Positions 1 through 7,115 of a stretch of 8,950 nt of DNA are shown piece by piece (position 1 is the first letter of the stretch; every line of letters starts with the position of its first letter). The notes under the pieces were generated by a model. The model was not told the origin of the DNA and made no database searches. It saw nothing but the letters and a program-made list of their open reading frames with translations. Both the position numbers and the translations under genes were made by a program. This stretch comes from Limnohabitans sp. (GTDB taxonomy: Bacteria; Pseudomonadota; Gammaproteobacteria; Burkholderiales; Burkholderiaceae_C), in contig JACDQO010000115.1 in NCBI GenBank assembly GCA_015657605.1, positions 1 to 8,950 of the forward strand, read 5' to 3'.

Positions 1-368
1 GATGCGGTCATGGTGGGTCGTGCTGCGCAGGCAGCCCCTGGATCTTCCGCGAGATCGCCCACTTCTTGGCCACAAGCGAACACCTGGCCCCGCCTCTGGT
101 GGCCGAGGTGCGGCGCGCCTTGCTGGAGCATCTGCAAGACCATTACGGCCTGTACGGCGAATACACCGGCGTGCGCTCGGCCCGCAAACACATTGGCTGG
201 TATGTGCGTGCACTGCCCGGTGGTGAAGCCTTCCGTGAACACATGAACACCCTCGAAACGGCGCAGCAACAGCTGGCGGCGGTGGCGCACTTTCTGGATG
301 GCCTGGCCAGCCAGATGGACCGCCTGCCTGCAGGCCATGCCCAGCCGCTTGTGGAGACATCCGAATGA
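1..368 (+). CDS. dusB: tRNA-dihydrouridine synthase DusB, C-terminal part (5' end outside window; one frameshift)
   Basis: DusB is an FMN- and NADPH-dependent enzyme that reduces specific uridines in the tRNA D-loop to dihydrouridine. Only the last ~120 residues are here. The first bases read DAVMVGRAAQ in frame 1, the end of the FMN-binding TIM barrel. The protein then continues in frame 3 as SPWIFREIAHFLA, followed by the helical tRNA-binding domain with the family signature GVRSARKHIGWY at about bases 168-203. The frame switch is at bases 30-32, where one G appears to be missing: CAG GGC AGC CCC would give the expected Q-G-S-P-W. The stop at 366-368 overlaps the fis start as ATGA, the dusB-fis arrangement also known in enterobacteria. 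Identification is firm. The frameshift is probably a sequencing error. Confidence 0.9.
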   Translation, partial: CGHGGSCCAGSPWIFREIAHFLATSEHLAPPLVAEVRRALLEHLQDHYGLYGEYTGVRSARKHIGWYVRALPGGEAFREHMNTLETAQQQLAAVAHFLDGLASQMDRLPAGHAQPLVETSE

Positions 369-604
369 GCGAACAACAATCCATAGAAACCTGCATCCGG
401 GACAACCTGGACACCTACTTTCGAGACTTGGACGGCACCGAGCCGACGGGCCTGTACGACATGCTGGTCAAGCTGGTTGAAAAGCCCCTGCTCGAGGTGG
501 TGATGACCCAGTCGGGGCAGAACCAGTCGCGCGCCGCTGAATGGCTGGGCCTGAACCGCAACACCTTGCGCAAGAAATTGCTCGAACACGATTTGTTGAA
601 ATAA
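365..604 (+). CDS. fis: Fis family nucleoid-associated DNA-binding protein
   Basis: A 79-residue protein homologous to Fis, the small dimeric protein that bends DNA, shapes the nucleoid, activates rRNA and other growth-linked promoters and assists site-specific recombinases. Residues about 10-50 form the dimerising helices. Residues about 52-79 (QNQSRAAEWLGLNRNTLRKK and following) are the helix-turn-helix, matching the enterobacterial pattern N-Q-(S/T)-R-A-A...G-(I/L)-N-R-x-T-L-R-K-K. It is shorter than E. coli Fis (98 residues), lacking much of the N-terminal beta-hairpin arm; this length is usual in betaproteobacteria as I recall. Its ATG overlaps the dusB stop by the ATGA motif, so translation is probably coupled. 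The next gene, purH, starts 18 bases after its stop. Confidence 0.93.
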   Translation: MSEQQSIETCIRDNLDTYFRDLDGTEPTGLYDMLVKLVEKPLLEVVMTQSGQNQSRAAEWLGLNRNTLRKKLLEHDLLK

Positions 605-622
605 AAGTTGAAGAAAGTCCCC

Positions 623-2235
623 ATGAGAGCCCTCATCTCCGTCTCTGACAAAACCGGCATCGTTGAACTCGCCCAAGCCCTTCACGCCTTGGGCGTAGGC
701 CTGATCTCCACCGGCGGCACCGCCAAGCTCTTGGCCGACCAAGGTCTGCCCGTGACCGAAGTGGCCGAGGTCACTGGCTTCCCCGAAATGCTCGACGGCC
801 GTGTGAAAACCCTGCACCCCAAAGTGCACGGTGGCCTGCTGGCGCGCCGTGACACGCCCGAACACATGGCGGCTTTGCAGGCGCATGGCATCGACACGAT
901 TGATCTGTTGATCGTCAACCTGTACCCGTTTGAAGCCACCGTGGCCAAGCCCGGTTGCACACTGGCCGACGCGATCGAGAACATCGACATCGGTGGCCCC
1001 GCCATGGTGCGCAGTGCCGCCAAAAACTGGAAAGACGTGGGCATCGTGACCGACGCGAGCCAATACGCCGATGTGATTGCTGAGCTGGAGTCCAACGGCA
1101 AGTTGAGCGACAAACTGCGTTTTGCTTTGTCCGTGGCCGCGTTCAACCGCATCAGCCAGTACGACGGCGCGATCAGCAATTACTTGTCGAGCGTGAACTT
1201 CGAAGCCGAGAAACTGAGCGAAACCTACGTTCCCGAGCGCGCCCAGTTCTCAGGCCAATTCAACGAGCAATACGTCAAAGTGCAAGACCTGCGCTACGGC
1301 GAAAACAGCCACCAGCAAGCCGCTTGGTACCGCGACTTGGCACCCGCTGCGGGTCCCTGGCCACAGGCGTGCAGCTGCAAGGCAAGGAACTCAGCTACAA
1401 CAACATCGCCGATGCAGACGCTGCATGGGAATGCGTGAAGAGCTTCGACACGGGAGCCAACGGCGACCTTTCACAGTTCGCGGCTTGCGTCATCGTCAAA
1501 CACGCCAACCCCTGTGGTGTGGCCGTGGGCGCTTCGGCACTCGAGGCCTACAGCAAAGCTTTCCAAACTGACCCCACCAGCGCGTTTGGCGGCATCATCG
1601 CCTTCAACCGTCCCTTGGACAAAGCTGCAGCCGAGGCGGTGAGCAAGCAATTCGTCGAAGTGCTCATGGCCCCTGACTTCAGCGCCGAAGCGCTGGAAGT
1701 GTTCAAGAGCAAAGTCAATGTGCGCTTGATGAAAATCGCTTTGCCTGCAAACTACGGCCAAGTGCGCAACGCGCTGGAAACCAAGCGTATCGGCTCAGGT
1801 CTGTTGTTGCAAAGCGCCGACAACCACGAGTTGGCTTTGGCCGACATGAAAATCGTCACCGTCAAGCAGCCTACCCCTGAAGAGCTGCACGACCTGTTGT
1901 TCGCGTGGAAAGTGGCCAAGTTCGTCAAATCCAACGCCATCGTGTTCTGCAAAAACGGCATGACCATGGGTGTGGGCGCTGGCCAAATGAGCCGCCTGGA
2001 CTCTGCCCGCATCGCCAGCATCAAGGCCGAAGCGGCCAAGCTCAGCCTGCAGGGGACCGTGGTCGCCAGCGACGCCTTCTTCCCCTTCCGCGACGGTCTG
2101 GATGTGGTGGTGGACGCAGGTGCGACCTGCGTGGCCCAGCCCGGCGGCTCCATGCGCGATCAGGAAGTGATTGACGCAGCCAACGAGCACGGCGTGGCCA
2201 TGGTGTTCACCGGCGTGCGTCACTTCCGTCATTGA
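623..2235 (+). CDS. purH: Bifunctional AICAR formyltransferase / IMP cyclohydrolase (one frameshift)
   Basis: PurH catalyses the last two steps of de novo IMP synthesis in the cytoplasm: 10-formyl-THF-dependent formylation of AICAR, then ring closure to IMP. The N-terminal half opens [20 protein letters not shown], with STGGTAKLL typical of the IMP cyclohydrolase (MGS-like) domain. The C-terminal transformylase domain has the catalytic Lys-His in [12 protein letters not shown] (about 1495-1530), [12 protein letters not shown], and the terminal [18 protein letters not shown]. The first part is in frame 2 and the second in frame 1; one missing G in the GGG run at 1351-1353 restores A-A-G-S-L-A-T-G. 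The repaired protein is about 537 residues, close to the usual ~525-530. I chose the ATG at 623, preceded by a purine-rich GAAGAAAG, over an upstream in-frame TTG at 608, because the family begins at or near this methionine. Confidence 0.94.
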
Positions 2236-2245
2236 TCGGACTATT

Positions 2246-3504
2246 TTGAACTTTGACCCACTCGGCCTGACCCCTTCGCTCTTGCGCGCTGTGGGTGACA
2301 TGGGCTTGTACGCCCCCACCCCCATTCAGGCTGAGGCGATTCCGGCGGTTTTGAAATCGGCCGATGTGTGGGCCACTGCGCCCACCGGCTCGGGCAAGAC
2401 GCTGGCCTTTGCGCTGCCGCTGCTCCAGCACTTGCTGGCCGCACCGCGCCAGACCAATTTCCGCCGCCCGGTGCGCACACTGGTGTTGGTGCCCACGCGC
2501 GAGTTGGCGGTGCAAGTGGGGGATGTGTTGGCCAACCTGGCTTACAAGCTGCCGCAGTCACTGAAGGTGAACACGGTGTTTGGCGGCGTGTCGGTCAACC
2601 CACAAATGATGGCGCTGCGCGGCGGGGCTGACATTGTGGTGGCCACGCCGGGCCGTTTGCTCGACCTGATTGACCAAAACGCCGTGCGCCTGGCCGATGT
2701 GCAGCACTTGGTGTTGGACGAAGCCGATCGATTACTCGACTTGGGCTTTGCGGATGAGTTGCAGCGCGTGCTCGCGCTGCTGCCTGCCAAGCGCCAAACG
2801 CTGCTGTTTTCGGCCACCTTTGCACCCGAGGTGGAAGCGCTCGCGGCCAAGTTGCTGCGCGATCCGGTGCGCATCACGGTGGAGGCTTTTGAAGGCCACA
2901 AGCCCGACATCACCCAACGCGCCATCCGCGTGGACGAGAAAAGCCGCACCGCCTTGCTGCGCCACCTGATCACCGAAAACGGCTGGAAGCAGGTGCTGGT
3001 GTTTGTGGCCACGCGTTACGCCTGTGAGCATGTGGCGAACAAGCTTTACAAGGCGGGTGTGTTTGCCACGCCTTTTCATGGCGAGATGAGCCAAGGCGCA
3101 AGGCAAGAGGTGCTCAGCGAATTCAAGGCCGGCCGCTGGGACGTGGTGGTGACCACCGACCTGGCTCGCGCGGCATCGACATCGCCATGCTGCCCGTGGT
3201 CGTCAACTACGACCTGCCGCGCTCGGCCACCGACTACACCCACCGCATCGGCCGCACGGGCAGGGCAGGTGCGCATGGCGACGCGGTGAGCTTTGTCACC
3301 GCCGCAGCGCTGGCGCATTGGCAGCTGATCCAGAAACGCGAAAGCCTGGAACTCGCTTTAGAGCAAATCCCAGGCTTTGAGCCCACCGAAACCCCACCAC
3401 CGCCGTCTCCTGGCAATGGCGGCATCAAAGGGTCAAGGCCGAGCAAGAAAGACAAGCTGAGGGCGGCGGCGGCTGCATCAGTCGCGGGAACTGACACGCC
3501 GTAA
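2246..3504 (+). CDS. rhlE: DEAD-box ATP-dependent RNA helicase, RhlE-like (one frameshift)
   Basis: An ATP-dependent RNA helicase, probably acting in ribosome assembly or RNA turnover. Motifs appear in order: Q motif PTPIQ (residues 24-28), Walker A APTGSGKT (45-52), PTREL, TPGR, DEAD (158-161), SAT (189-191), the second RecA lobe with VLVFVAT, a broken motif V, and HRIGRTGR (about 333-340). A short, low-complexity, Pro- and Lys-rich tail follows. The frame moves from 2 to 1 at 3166/3167. Inserting one base (CTG GCT GCG CGC GGC ATC) restores LAARGIDIA, the expected motif V. Repaired length is about 419 residues. No ATG fits the N-terminus; TTG at 2246 gives [16 protein letters not shown], which aligns with the start of RhlE (M-S-F-D-S-L-G-L). 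It starts 10 bases after the purH stop, so co-transcription is likely. The subfamily assignment is less certain than the DEAD-box call. Confidence 0.87.
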
Positions 3505-3526
3505 CCGTGTATTGATTGCGCAGGGA

Positions 3527-3838
3527 TCAGCCCTCTTCACCTTCTTGTACTTGCGCCTTGAGCACGCGAATCCCGTGCTTGCTCAAAATCTCCACATACA
3601 CCGAGGTGGCCCCGGTTTTGGCGGCGGCGTCTACGGCTTCGATCACACCGCTGACGCGCACCACTTGGGCGGTATCGGCGCTCAGACCCACTTTGCAGTC
3701 AAAGTCCCAAAAGTCCACGCCCTTGGGCACGTCCCGATTGCGCTCGCGCTTGAAGTATTTGCGGATGTCGTGCTTGACGGCTTCGAGCACACGGTCGGGG
3801 TGCTTGCCTTCGGCTTGCAGGGGGAAGTTCTTTTTCAT
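3527..3838 (-). CDS. Conserved DUF6172 family protein, function unknown
   Basis: A 103-residue soluble protein with no signal peptide or membrane segment. It starts MKKNFPLQAEGKHPDRVLEA and contains a basic stretch KYFKRERNR followed by VDFWDFDCKVG. From memory this pattern matches the DUF6172 family of small conserved proteobacterial proteins; no biochemical role is known to me. The lysine- and arginine-rich middle (about residues 24-36) could bind nucleic acid, but this is inference only. The ATG at 3836-3838 is preceded on its strand by a purine-rich AACGAGAGC. Its stop lies 22 bases from the rhlE stop, so the two genes converge. It is divergent from the toxin-antitoxin pair, with about 148 bases between their start codons. 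Confidence 0.75.
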   Translation of the reverse strand: MKKNFPLQAEGKHPDRVLEAVKHDIRKYFKRERNRDVPKGVDFWDFDCKVGLSADTAQVVRVSGVIEAVDAAAKTGATSVYVEILSKHGIRVLKAQVQEGEEG

Positions 3839-3986
3839 GGGGGCTCTCGTTGGCGGGGCAATCGCCCGGTCCGGACGTGATGCAGGGCTGGATTATCGTT
3901 GGTTTGCTGGTTCAGCCTGGGCTGGCAAACGTTGGGATGGGCTTGGATTCTTGTGTTTTTTGATGCGTTCATGCAAAAATGCAAAT

Positions 3987-4270
3987 ATGCGAACCTCACT
4001 TGATTTCCCTGATGCGCTGTTCAAGCACCTCAAAACCCGGGCTGCCCAAGAGGGCCGAACCCTTCGCGATCTCGTCATTGAGCTGGTGGAGCGGGCTTGA
4101 CCGCCCGCGAGGTGGTGGACCCAAAAAAGCGGTTTGAAGCCCGGCCTCCGGTGATTCCAAACCAAGGACCATTGCCACTCGATCTGAGCAAATTGACCAA
4201 TGCCGATCTGTATGAGTTGATCAACGAGGAAGACGATGAGCGAACCATCAAGCTCTTGGGGCGTATCTGA
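3987..4270 (+). CDS. VapB-type antitoxin (one frameshift)
   Basis: The N-terminus MRTSLDFPDALFKHLKTRAA then EGRTLRDLVIELVER looks like the small ribbon-helix-helix-type DNA-binding and dimerisation domain of VapB antitoxins. As sequenced it stops at 4098-4100 after 37 residues. Adding one G to the GGG at 4093-4095 gives LVERGLTAREVV and keeps the frame open to 4268-4270, for a 94-residue protein. The restored C-terminal half (DPKKRFEARPPVIPNQGPLP, then LSKLTNADLYELINEEDD) is an acidic, Pro-rich tail of the kind that wraps the PIN toxin; it is easily missed if only unbroken ORFs are read. The start at 3987 fits the family best; an in-frame ATG at 3963 is an alternative. No clear Shine-Dalgarno is seen. 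The pair is probably autoregulated, as is usual for this class. Confidence 0.75.
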
Positions 4271-4733
4271 AGCTTCGGCCAACTGGCGCTTGGCATCGGG
4301 CGATTTGCTTGATGTGAATGTGTGGGTGGGCTTGTGCAGTGCCGCACACCCGTTTCACGCGGCCGCAATGCGTTATTGGCAATCGGCCTGCGAAGACGAA
4401 ACGCCTTTGTGGTTTTGTCGAACCACCATGATGAGTTTGGTGCGCGTGTTGTCACAGCCGCGCGCGATGGGCCCTAACGTCTTGACTTTGAACCAGGCCA
4501 TGGCCATGTACCGCCAATGGCTGGACACACCTGCAGTGGGATTGTTGGCCGATCCACCTGGTCTGGATGACGCGATCGAGCAGCTTTTGGGGCGTCGCGG
4601 AGAGCCTCAACCCGTTCGTTTGTGGAACGACATGTGTCTGGCGGCCACCGCCCAGAGCGCAGGCTTGCGCATGGTCACCTTTGACCGCGACTTTGAGCGC
4701 TTTGGCTTGGCGCGTTGTTTGGTCTTGGCTTGA
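4236..4733 (+). CDS. VapC-type PIN-domain ribonuclease toxin
   Basis: A 165-residue PIN-domain protein, the probable toxin partner of the gene before it. VapC-type toxins are Mg2+-dependent ribonucleases that cleave tRNA or rRNA and are held inactive by the antitoxin. The first conserved acid is D26 in LLDVNVWVGL. The later ones are D132 in LWNDMCLAA and D150 in MVTFDRDFERF, in the usual PIN order. The usual second acid between them is not obvious: that region reads WFCRTTMMSLVRVL, a form I recall from one VapC subfamily. The ATG at 4236 has a good GAGGAAG at 4226-4232 and overlaps the repaired antitoxin gene by 35 bases, implying translational coupling. An internal TTG at 4290 would remove 18 poorly conserved residues and is an alternative start. 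Confidence 0.82.
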   Translation: MSEPSSSWGVSEASANWRLASGDLLDVNVWVGLCSAAHPFHAAAMRYWQSACEDETPLWFCRTTMMSLVRVLSQPRAMGPNVLTLNQAMAMYRQWLDTPAVGLLADPPGLDDAIEQLLGRRGEPQPVRLWNDMCLAATAQSAGLRMVTFDRDFERFGLARCLVLA

Positions 4734-4782
4734 TGCGGGCTTCCCGATGAGGCCATGGTGGGATCGGGGATGTTGGGCTTCT

Positions 4783-4796
4783 GGTAGCATGCTAAC
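4783..4796. promoter_or_regulatory. Near-palindromic candidate operator upstream of the FAD monooxygenase
   Basis: GGTAGCATGCTAAC has a perfect 10-base palindromic core, TAGCATGCTA (4785-4794). It ends 22 bases before the monooxygenase ATG and 10 bases before its Shine-Dalgarno. A very similar 14-mer lies at 7053-7066 upstream of the tctC-like gene and beside marR. In gene-sense orientation 12 of 15 positions agree, including the shared CTAACG end. I infer binding by the MarR protein encoded at 7116-7595. Confidence 0.55.
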
Positions 4797-4806
4797 GATG
4801 TAAATC

Positions 4807-4811
4807 AGGAG
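4807..4811 (+). promoter_or_regulatory. Ribosome binding site of the FAD monooxygenase
   Basis: AGGAG, seven bases before the ATG at 4819. It is a strong Shine-Dalgarno and fixes the start of the monooxygenase. Confidence 0.75.
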
Positions 4812-4818
4812 TCAAACC

Positions 4819-6006
4819 ATGGACATCGCACTGGTCGGCGGGGGAATCGGCGGCTTGACAGCCGCGGCTTGTTTGCTGCGTGATGGGCACCGCGTGCGCA
4901 TCTACGAACAAGCGCGTCATGTGGGTGAAATCGGCGCCGCGGTGCAAATGAGTGCCAACGCGGTCAAAGTGCTCTACCACCTGGGCCTGAAAGACCGCCT
5001 CGAAGCCCAAGCCGTCAAACCCACGGCGTTTGAGTTCCGGCGCTTTGACTCGGGCGAGTTGCTGCACGAGATCAAGCTGGGCGAAGACCATGCCCAGCGT
5101 CATGGACACCCTTATTACCAAATCCATCGAGTTGACCTGCACGCCGCTTTGCTCGAGGTGGTCGAGCAACTGGACCCGCAGGCTTTGCAGTTGGGCTACC
5201 GGGCGATCGAAGTGCTGGAGGACGAGCACAGCGCCTCGATCGTGTTCGAGGACGGTCGCCAAGTCAGGGCCAATTTGGTGGTGGGTTCGGACGGCATCAA
5301 GTCGGTGGTGCGCAAGCATGTGGTCGATACAGACCCACCGGTGTTCACCGGGCAGGTGGCTTGGCGCTTGGCCATTCCTATCGAACGCATTGCGCCCGAA
5401 CTGCGCCCACCTTTGGTTTCGTCCATCTGGTGCGGCCCCAACAACCATGCGGTGATGTACTACATGCGCGCAGGCCAGGTGCTCAATTTTGTAGGCTGCG
5501 TCGAGCGGCCTTGGGAAGAAGAATCTTGGACCTCTCGTCAGCCGTGGGAAGAGTTGGACCAAGACTACGCCGGCTGGCACCCGATTGTGCGTGCGGCCAT
5601 CGACAACGTGGACCGTGACCAGTGTTTCCGCTGGGCCCTGAACAACCGCAAGCCGGTGATGAACTGGTGCACTGACCGCGTGGCCTTGTTGGGCGACGCG
5701 GTACACCCCACTTTGCCTTATATGGCGCAGGGCGCAGCCATGGCCATCGAAGACGCGGCGGTGCTGAGCCGGGCCTTGGCGCTCAACATGCCCATGTCGC
5801 AAGCTTTGCAAGTGTTTCAAAACCACCGCGCGCCGCGTGCAGCGCGGGTGGTGCGCGAGTCCACCGAAATGGGTGACCTGTACCACATCGCCGACGCCCA
5901 GCAAATGAAGCAAGCCTTCAAGGACCGCAACATCGCTGCATCACGCAACAACTGGCTGTACCCCTACGATCCGATGCATGCGGATTTGATGACGCCCGCA
6001 GGCTGA
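4819..6006 (+). CDS. FAD-dependent aromatic-ring monooxygenase, salicylate hydroxylase-like
   Basis: A 395-residue group A flavoprotein monooxygenase, which uses NAD(P)H and O2 to hydroxylate an aromatic substrate. The N-terminal Rossmann dinucleotide motif is GGGIGG (residues 7-12), with the ribose-binding E30 at the end of the second strand. HRVDLHAAL follows, then the DG motif VVGSDGIKS (D158, G159) and the GD motif VALLGDAVHPTLPYMAQGAA (G292, D293) that contacts FAD. Length and the C-terminal WLYPYDPMHADL resemble salicylate 1-hydroxylases; 3-hydroxybenzoate 6-hydroxylase and 6-hydroxynicotinate 3-monooxygenase are related alternatives. The true substrate cannot be read from sequence. The ATG at 4819 follows AGGAG with a 7-base spacer. 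A candidate operator lies just upstream and is shared with the tctC-like gene, suggesting joint control by the nearby MarR regulator. The gene is intact. Confidence 0.85.
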   Translation: MDIALVGGGIGGLTAAACLLRDGHRVRIYEQARHVGEIGAAVQMSANAVKVLYHLGLKDRLEAQAVKPTAFEFRRFDSGELLHEIKLGEDHAQRHGHPYYQIHRVDLHAALLEVVEQLDPQALQLGYRAIEVLEDEHSASIVFEDGRQVRANLVVGSDGIKSVVRKHVVDTDPPVFTGQVAWRLAIPIERIAPELRPPLVSSIWCGPNNHAVMYYMRAGQVLNFVGCVERPWEEESWTSRQPWEELDQDYAGWHPIVRAAIDNVDRDQCFRWALNNRKPVMNWCTDRVALLGDAVHPTLPYMAQGAAMAIEDAAVLSRALALNMPMSQALQVFQNHRAPRAARVVRESTEMGDLYHIADAQQMKQAFKDRNIAASRNNWLYPYDPMHADLMTPAG

Positions 6007-6028
6007 AAAAAGCCCCGTCCAGCGGGGC
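6006..6028 (-). terminator. Rho-independent terminator of the tctC-like gene
   Basis: GCCCCG (6012-6017), a TCCAG loop and CGGGGC (6023-6028) form a perfect 6-bp GC stem. On the reverse strand it is followed by six T (AAAAAA at 6006-6011 on the + strand), 25 bases beyond the tctC-like stop. It overlaps the monooxygenase stop codon. There is no T tract on the + side, so it mainly serves the reverse strand, although the hairpin may also slow the convergent transcript. Confidence 0.85.
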
Positions 6029-6052
6029 CTGTGGAGATGATCTGGGGTGACG

Positions 6053-7035
6053 TTAATCGGCCTTGATGCCCTGGTCTTTGATCAGGCGCGCCCAGCGCTC
6101 GGCATCGCGTTCGACCAATTGGGCAAAAGCTTGGGGTGTGCTGCCGCTGGGGTCCATGCCTTGAGAGACAAAAGCCTTTTTGACATCGTCGCCGCTCAGC
6201 AGTTGGTTGATCTCGCGGTTGTAGAGGTTGACGATGTCGGTCGGTGTGCCTTTGCGGGGCAAGATGCCGTACCACATGTCCACGTTCACATTGCCCGCCT
6301 TGGCTTCTGCCAGGGTGGGCAGATCGGGCAGCAAGGCATGGCGCTTGTCGCTGCCGATGCCCAGCGCCGTCAGGCGACCCGAACGGATGTGCGGCAAAGC
6401 CACATGGATGGGCAAAACATGGCGTCCACTTGGCCGCCGAGCAGGTCGGTCACGGCCGGGCCGGTGCCCGGTAAGGAAGTGTGGGTCAAGAAAACCTGGG
6501 CGGTGTTTTTGAACAATTCCATCGACAGGTGGTGCGGCGTGCCCACGCCGGGCGAGGCGTAATTGAGCCGTCCTGGTTGCTTGCGCAGCGCAGCCACAAA
6601 CTCGCCAGCGGTTTTGTAGCCCGATTGCGCTGGAGTCACCAACAAGAGTTGTCCCCAGCTGGTTTGCGACACTGCGGCAAGGTCTTTCACCGCGTCAAAA
6701 CTCAAGCCTGGGTAGAGGGCGCGGTTCATGACCAGTGTGTTGACGCTCACCAACAGGGTGGAGCCGTCCGGGGCTGAGCGCACCACCGCTTCGGTGCCAA
6801 TGTTGCCCGAAGCACCCACACGGTTCTCGACCACGACAGGGCGGTTCAGGCGCTGCGACAGTTTGGGGCCCAAGGTGCGGGCGATCAGGTCAATGCCGGT
6901 GCCGGGTGTGAAAGGCACGATGAGTTTGAGGGGACTTTGGCTGGCAGCGCTTTGGGCCCAAGCCAAAGGGGAGGCGACCCCCATGCAAAGTCCGGCACCC
7001 AAAAGGGCTGAGACGTGTCGGCGTGACGGGTTCAT
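6053..7035 (-). CDS. Bug/TctC-family tripartite tricarboxylate transporter substrate-binding protein (one frameshift)
   Basis: A periplasmic solute-binding protein of the Bug (TctC) family, which captures carboxylates or aromatic acids for TctAB-type transport. It begins MNPSRRHVSALLGAGLCMGV and has a signal peptide ending near AWAQ; SRRHV could be a Tat-type motif. Family hallmarks follow: LKLIVPFTPGTGIDLIAR, VVVENRVGASGNIGTEAV, APDGSTLLV, LLGGQVDAMF, and near the end MWYGILPRKGTP. The frame breaks at the AAAA run 6414-6417 (TTTT in the gene). One more T gives MFLPIHVALPHIRSGRL and a full ~327-residue protein, normal for the family. The start at 7035 has GGAGAG (7043-7048) seven bases upstream and is preferred to an in-frame ATG at 7050 that overlaps this site. 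No tctA or tctB lies nearby, which is common for Bug proteins in Burkholderiales. The gene is divergent from marR and convergent with the monooxygenase. Confidence 0.88.
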
Positions 7036-7042
7036 TGGCAGG

Positions 7043-7048
7043 CTCTCC
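7043..7048 (-). promoter_or_regulatory. Ribosome binding site deciding the start of the tctC-like gene
   Basis: On the reverse strand GGAGAG lies seven bases before the ATG at 7035-7033. It overlaps the upstream in-frame ATG at 7050-7048, so the downstream start is favoured, and that start also gives a standard signal peptide. Confidence 0.7.
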
Positions 7049-7052
7049 ATGC

Positions 7053-7066
7053 GTTAGTATGCCAAC
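7053..7066. promoter_or_regulatory. Near-palindromic candidate operator between the tctC-like gene and marR
   Basis: GTTAGTATGCCAAC is a near palindrome of the same consensus (GTTAGCATGCTAAC) as the site at 4783-4796. It lies 17 bases before the tctC-like start codon, next to its Shine-Dalgarno, and about 50 bases upstream of marR. The placement relative to the start codon is similar at both genes. This fits repression of tctC, and perhaps autoregulation of marR, by the MarR protein. Confidence 0.55.
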
Positions 7067-7115
7067 GATTATTGTCGAACCGGCCCATGCCGCTCATCCA
7101 TAGAATCCCTGACCC

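Noticed and set aside
608..622. TTG start for purH at 608
   Set aside because: It adds MKKVP before the family start. The ATG at 623 has a purine-rich site upstream and matches the usual PurH N-terminus.
143..1063. Long reverse-strand open frame of 306 codons across dusB, fis and purH
   Set aside because: It lies opposite three well-recognised genes, its translation is rich in His, Gln and Val as expected for an antisense shadow of GC-rich coding DNA, and it has no recognisable motif.
3505..3526. Terminator between the convergent rhlE-like and DUF6172 genes
   Set aside because: No stable stem followed by a T tract is visible on either strand in this 22-base gap.
3516..3986. Upstream extension of the antitoxin frame to 3516 (194 residues in all)
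   Set aside because: The extension is antisense to the DUF6172 gene and then crosses the intergenic region. The antitoxin family begins at MRTSLDFP (3987).
4792..5913. Reverse-strand open frame of 373 codons opposite the FAD monooxygenase
   Set aside because: The forward strand encodes a protein with complete GxGxxG, DG and GD motifs. The reverse frame is a His/Gln/Val-rich shadow without motifs.
6047..6562. Forward open frame of 171 codons opposite the tctC-like gene
   Set aside because: The reverse strand carries clear Bug/TctC motifs here. The forward frame is a shadow and has no convincing Shine-Dalgarno.
7073..7106. Sigma-70 promoter for marR using TTGTCG (7073-7078) and TAGAAT (7101-7106)
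   Set aside because: The spacer would be 22 bases, too long for a normal promoter. Only TAGAAT is a plausible element and it lacks a matching -35.
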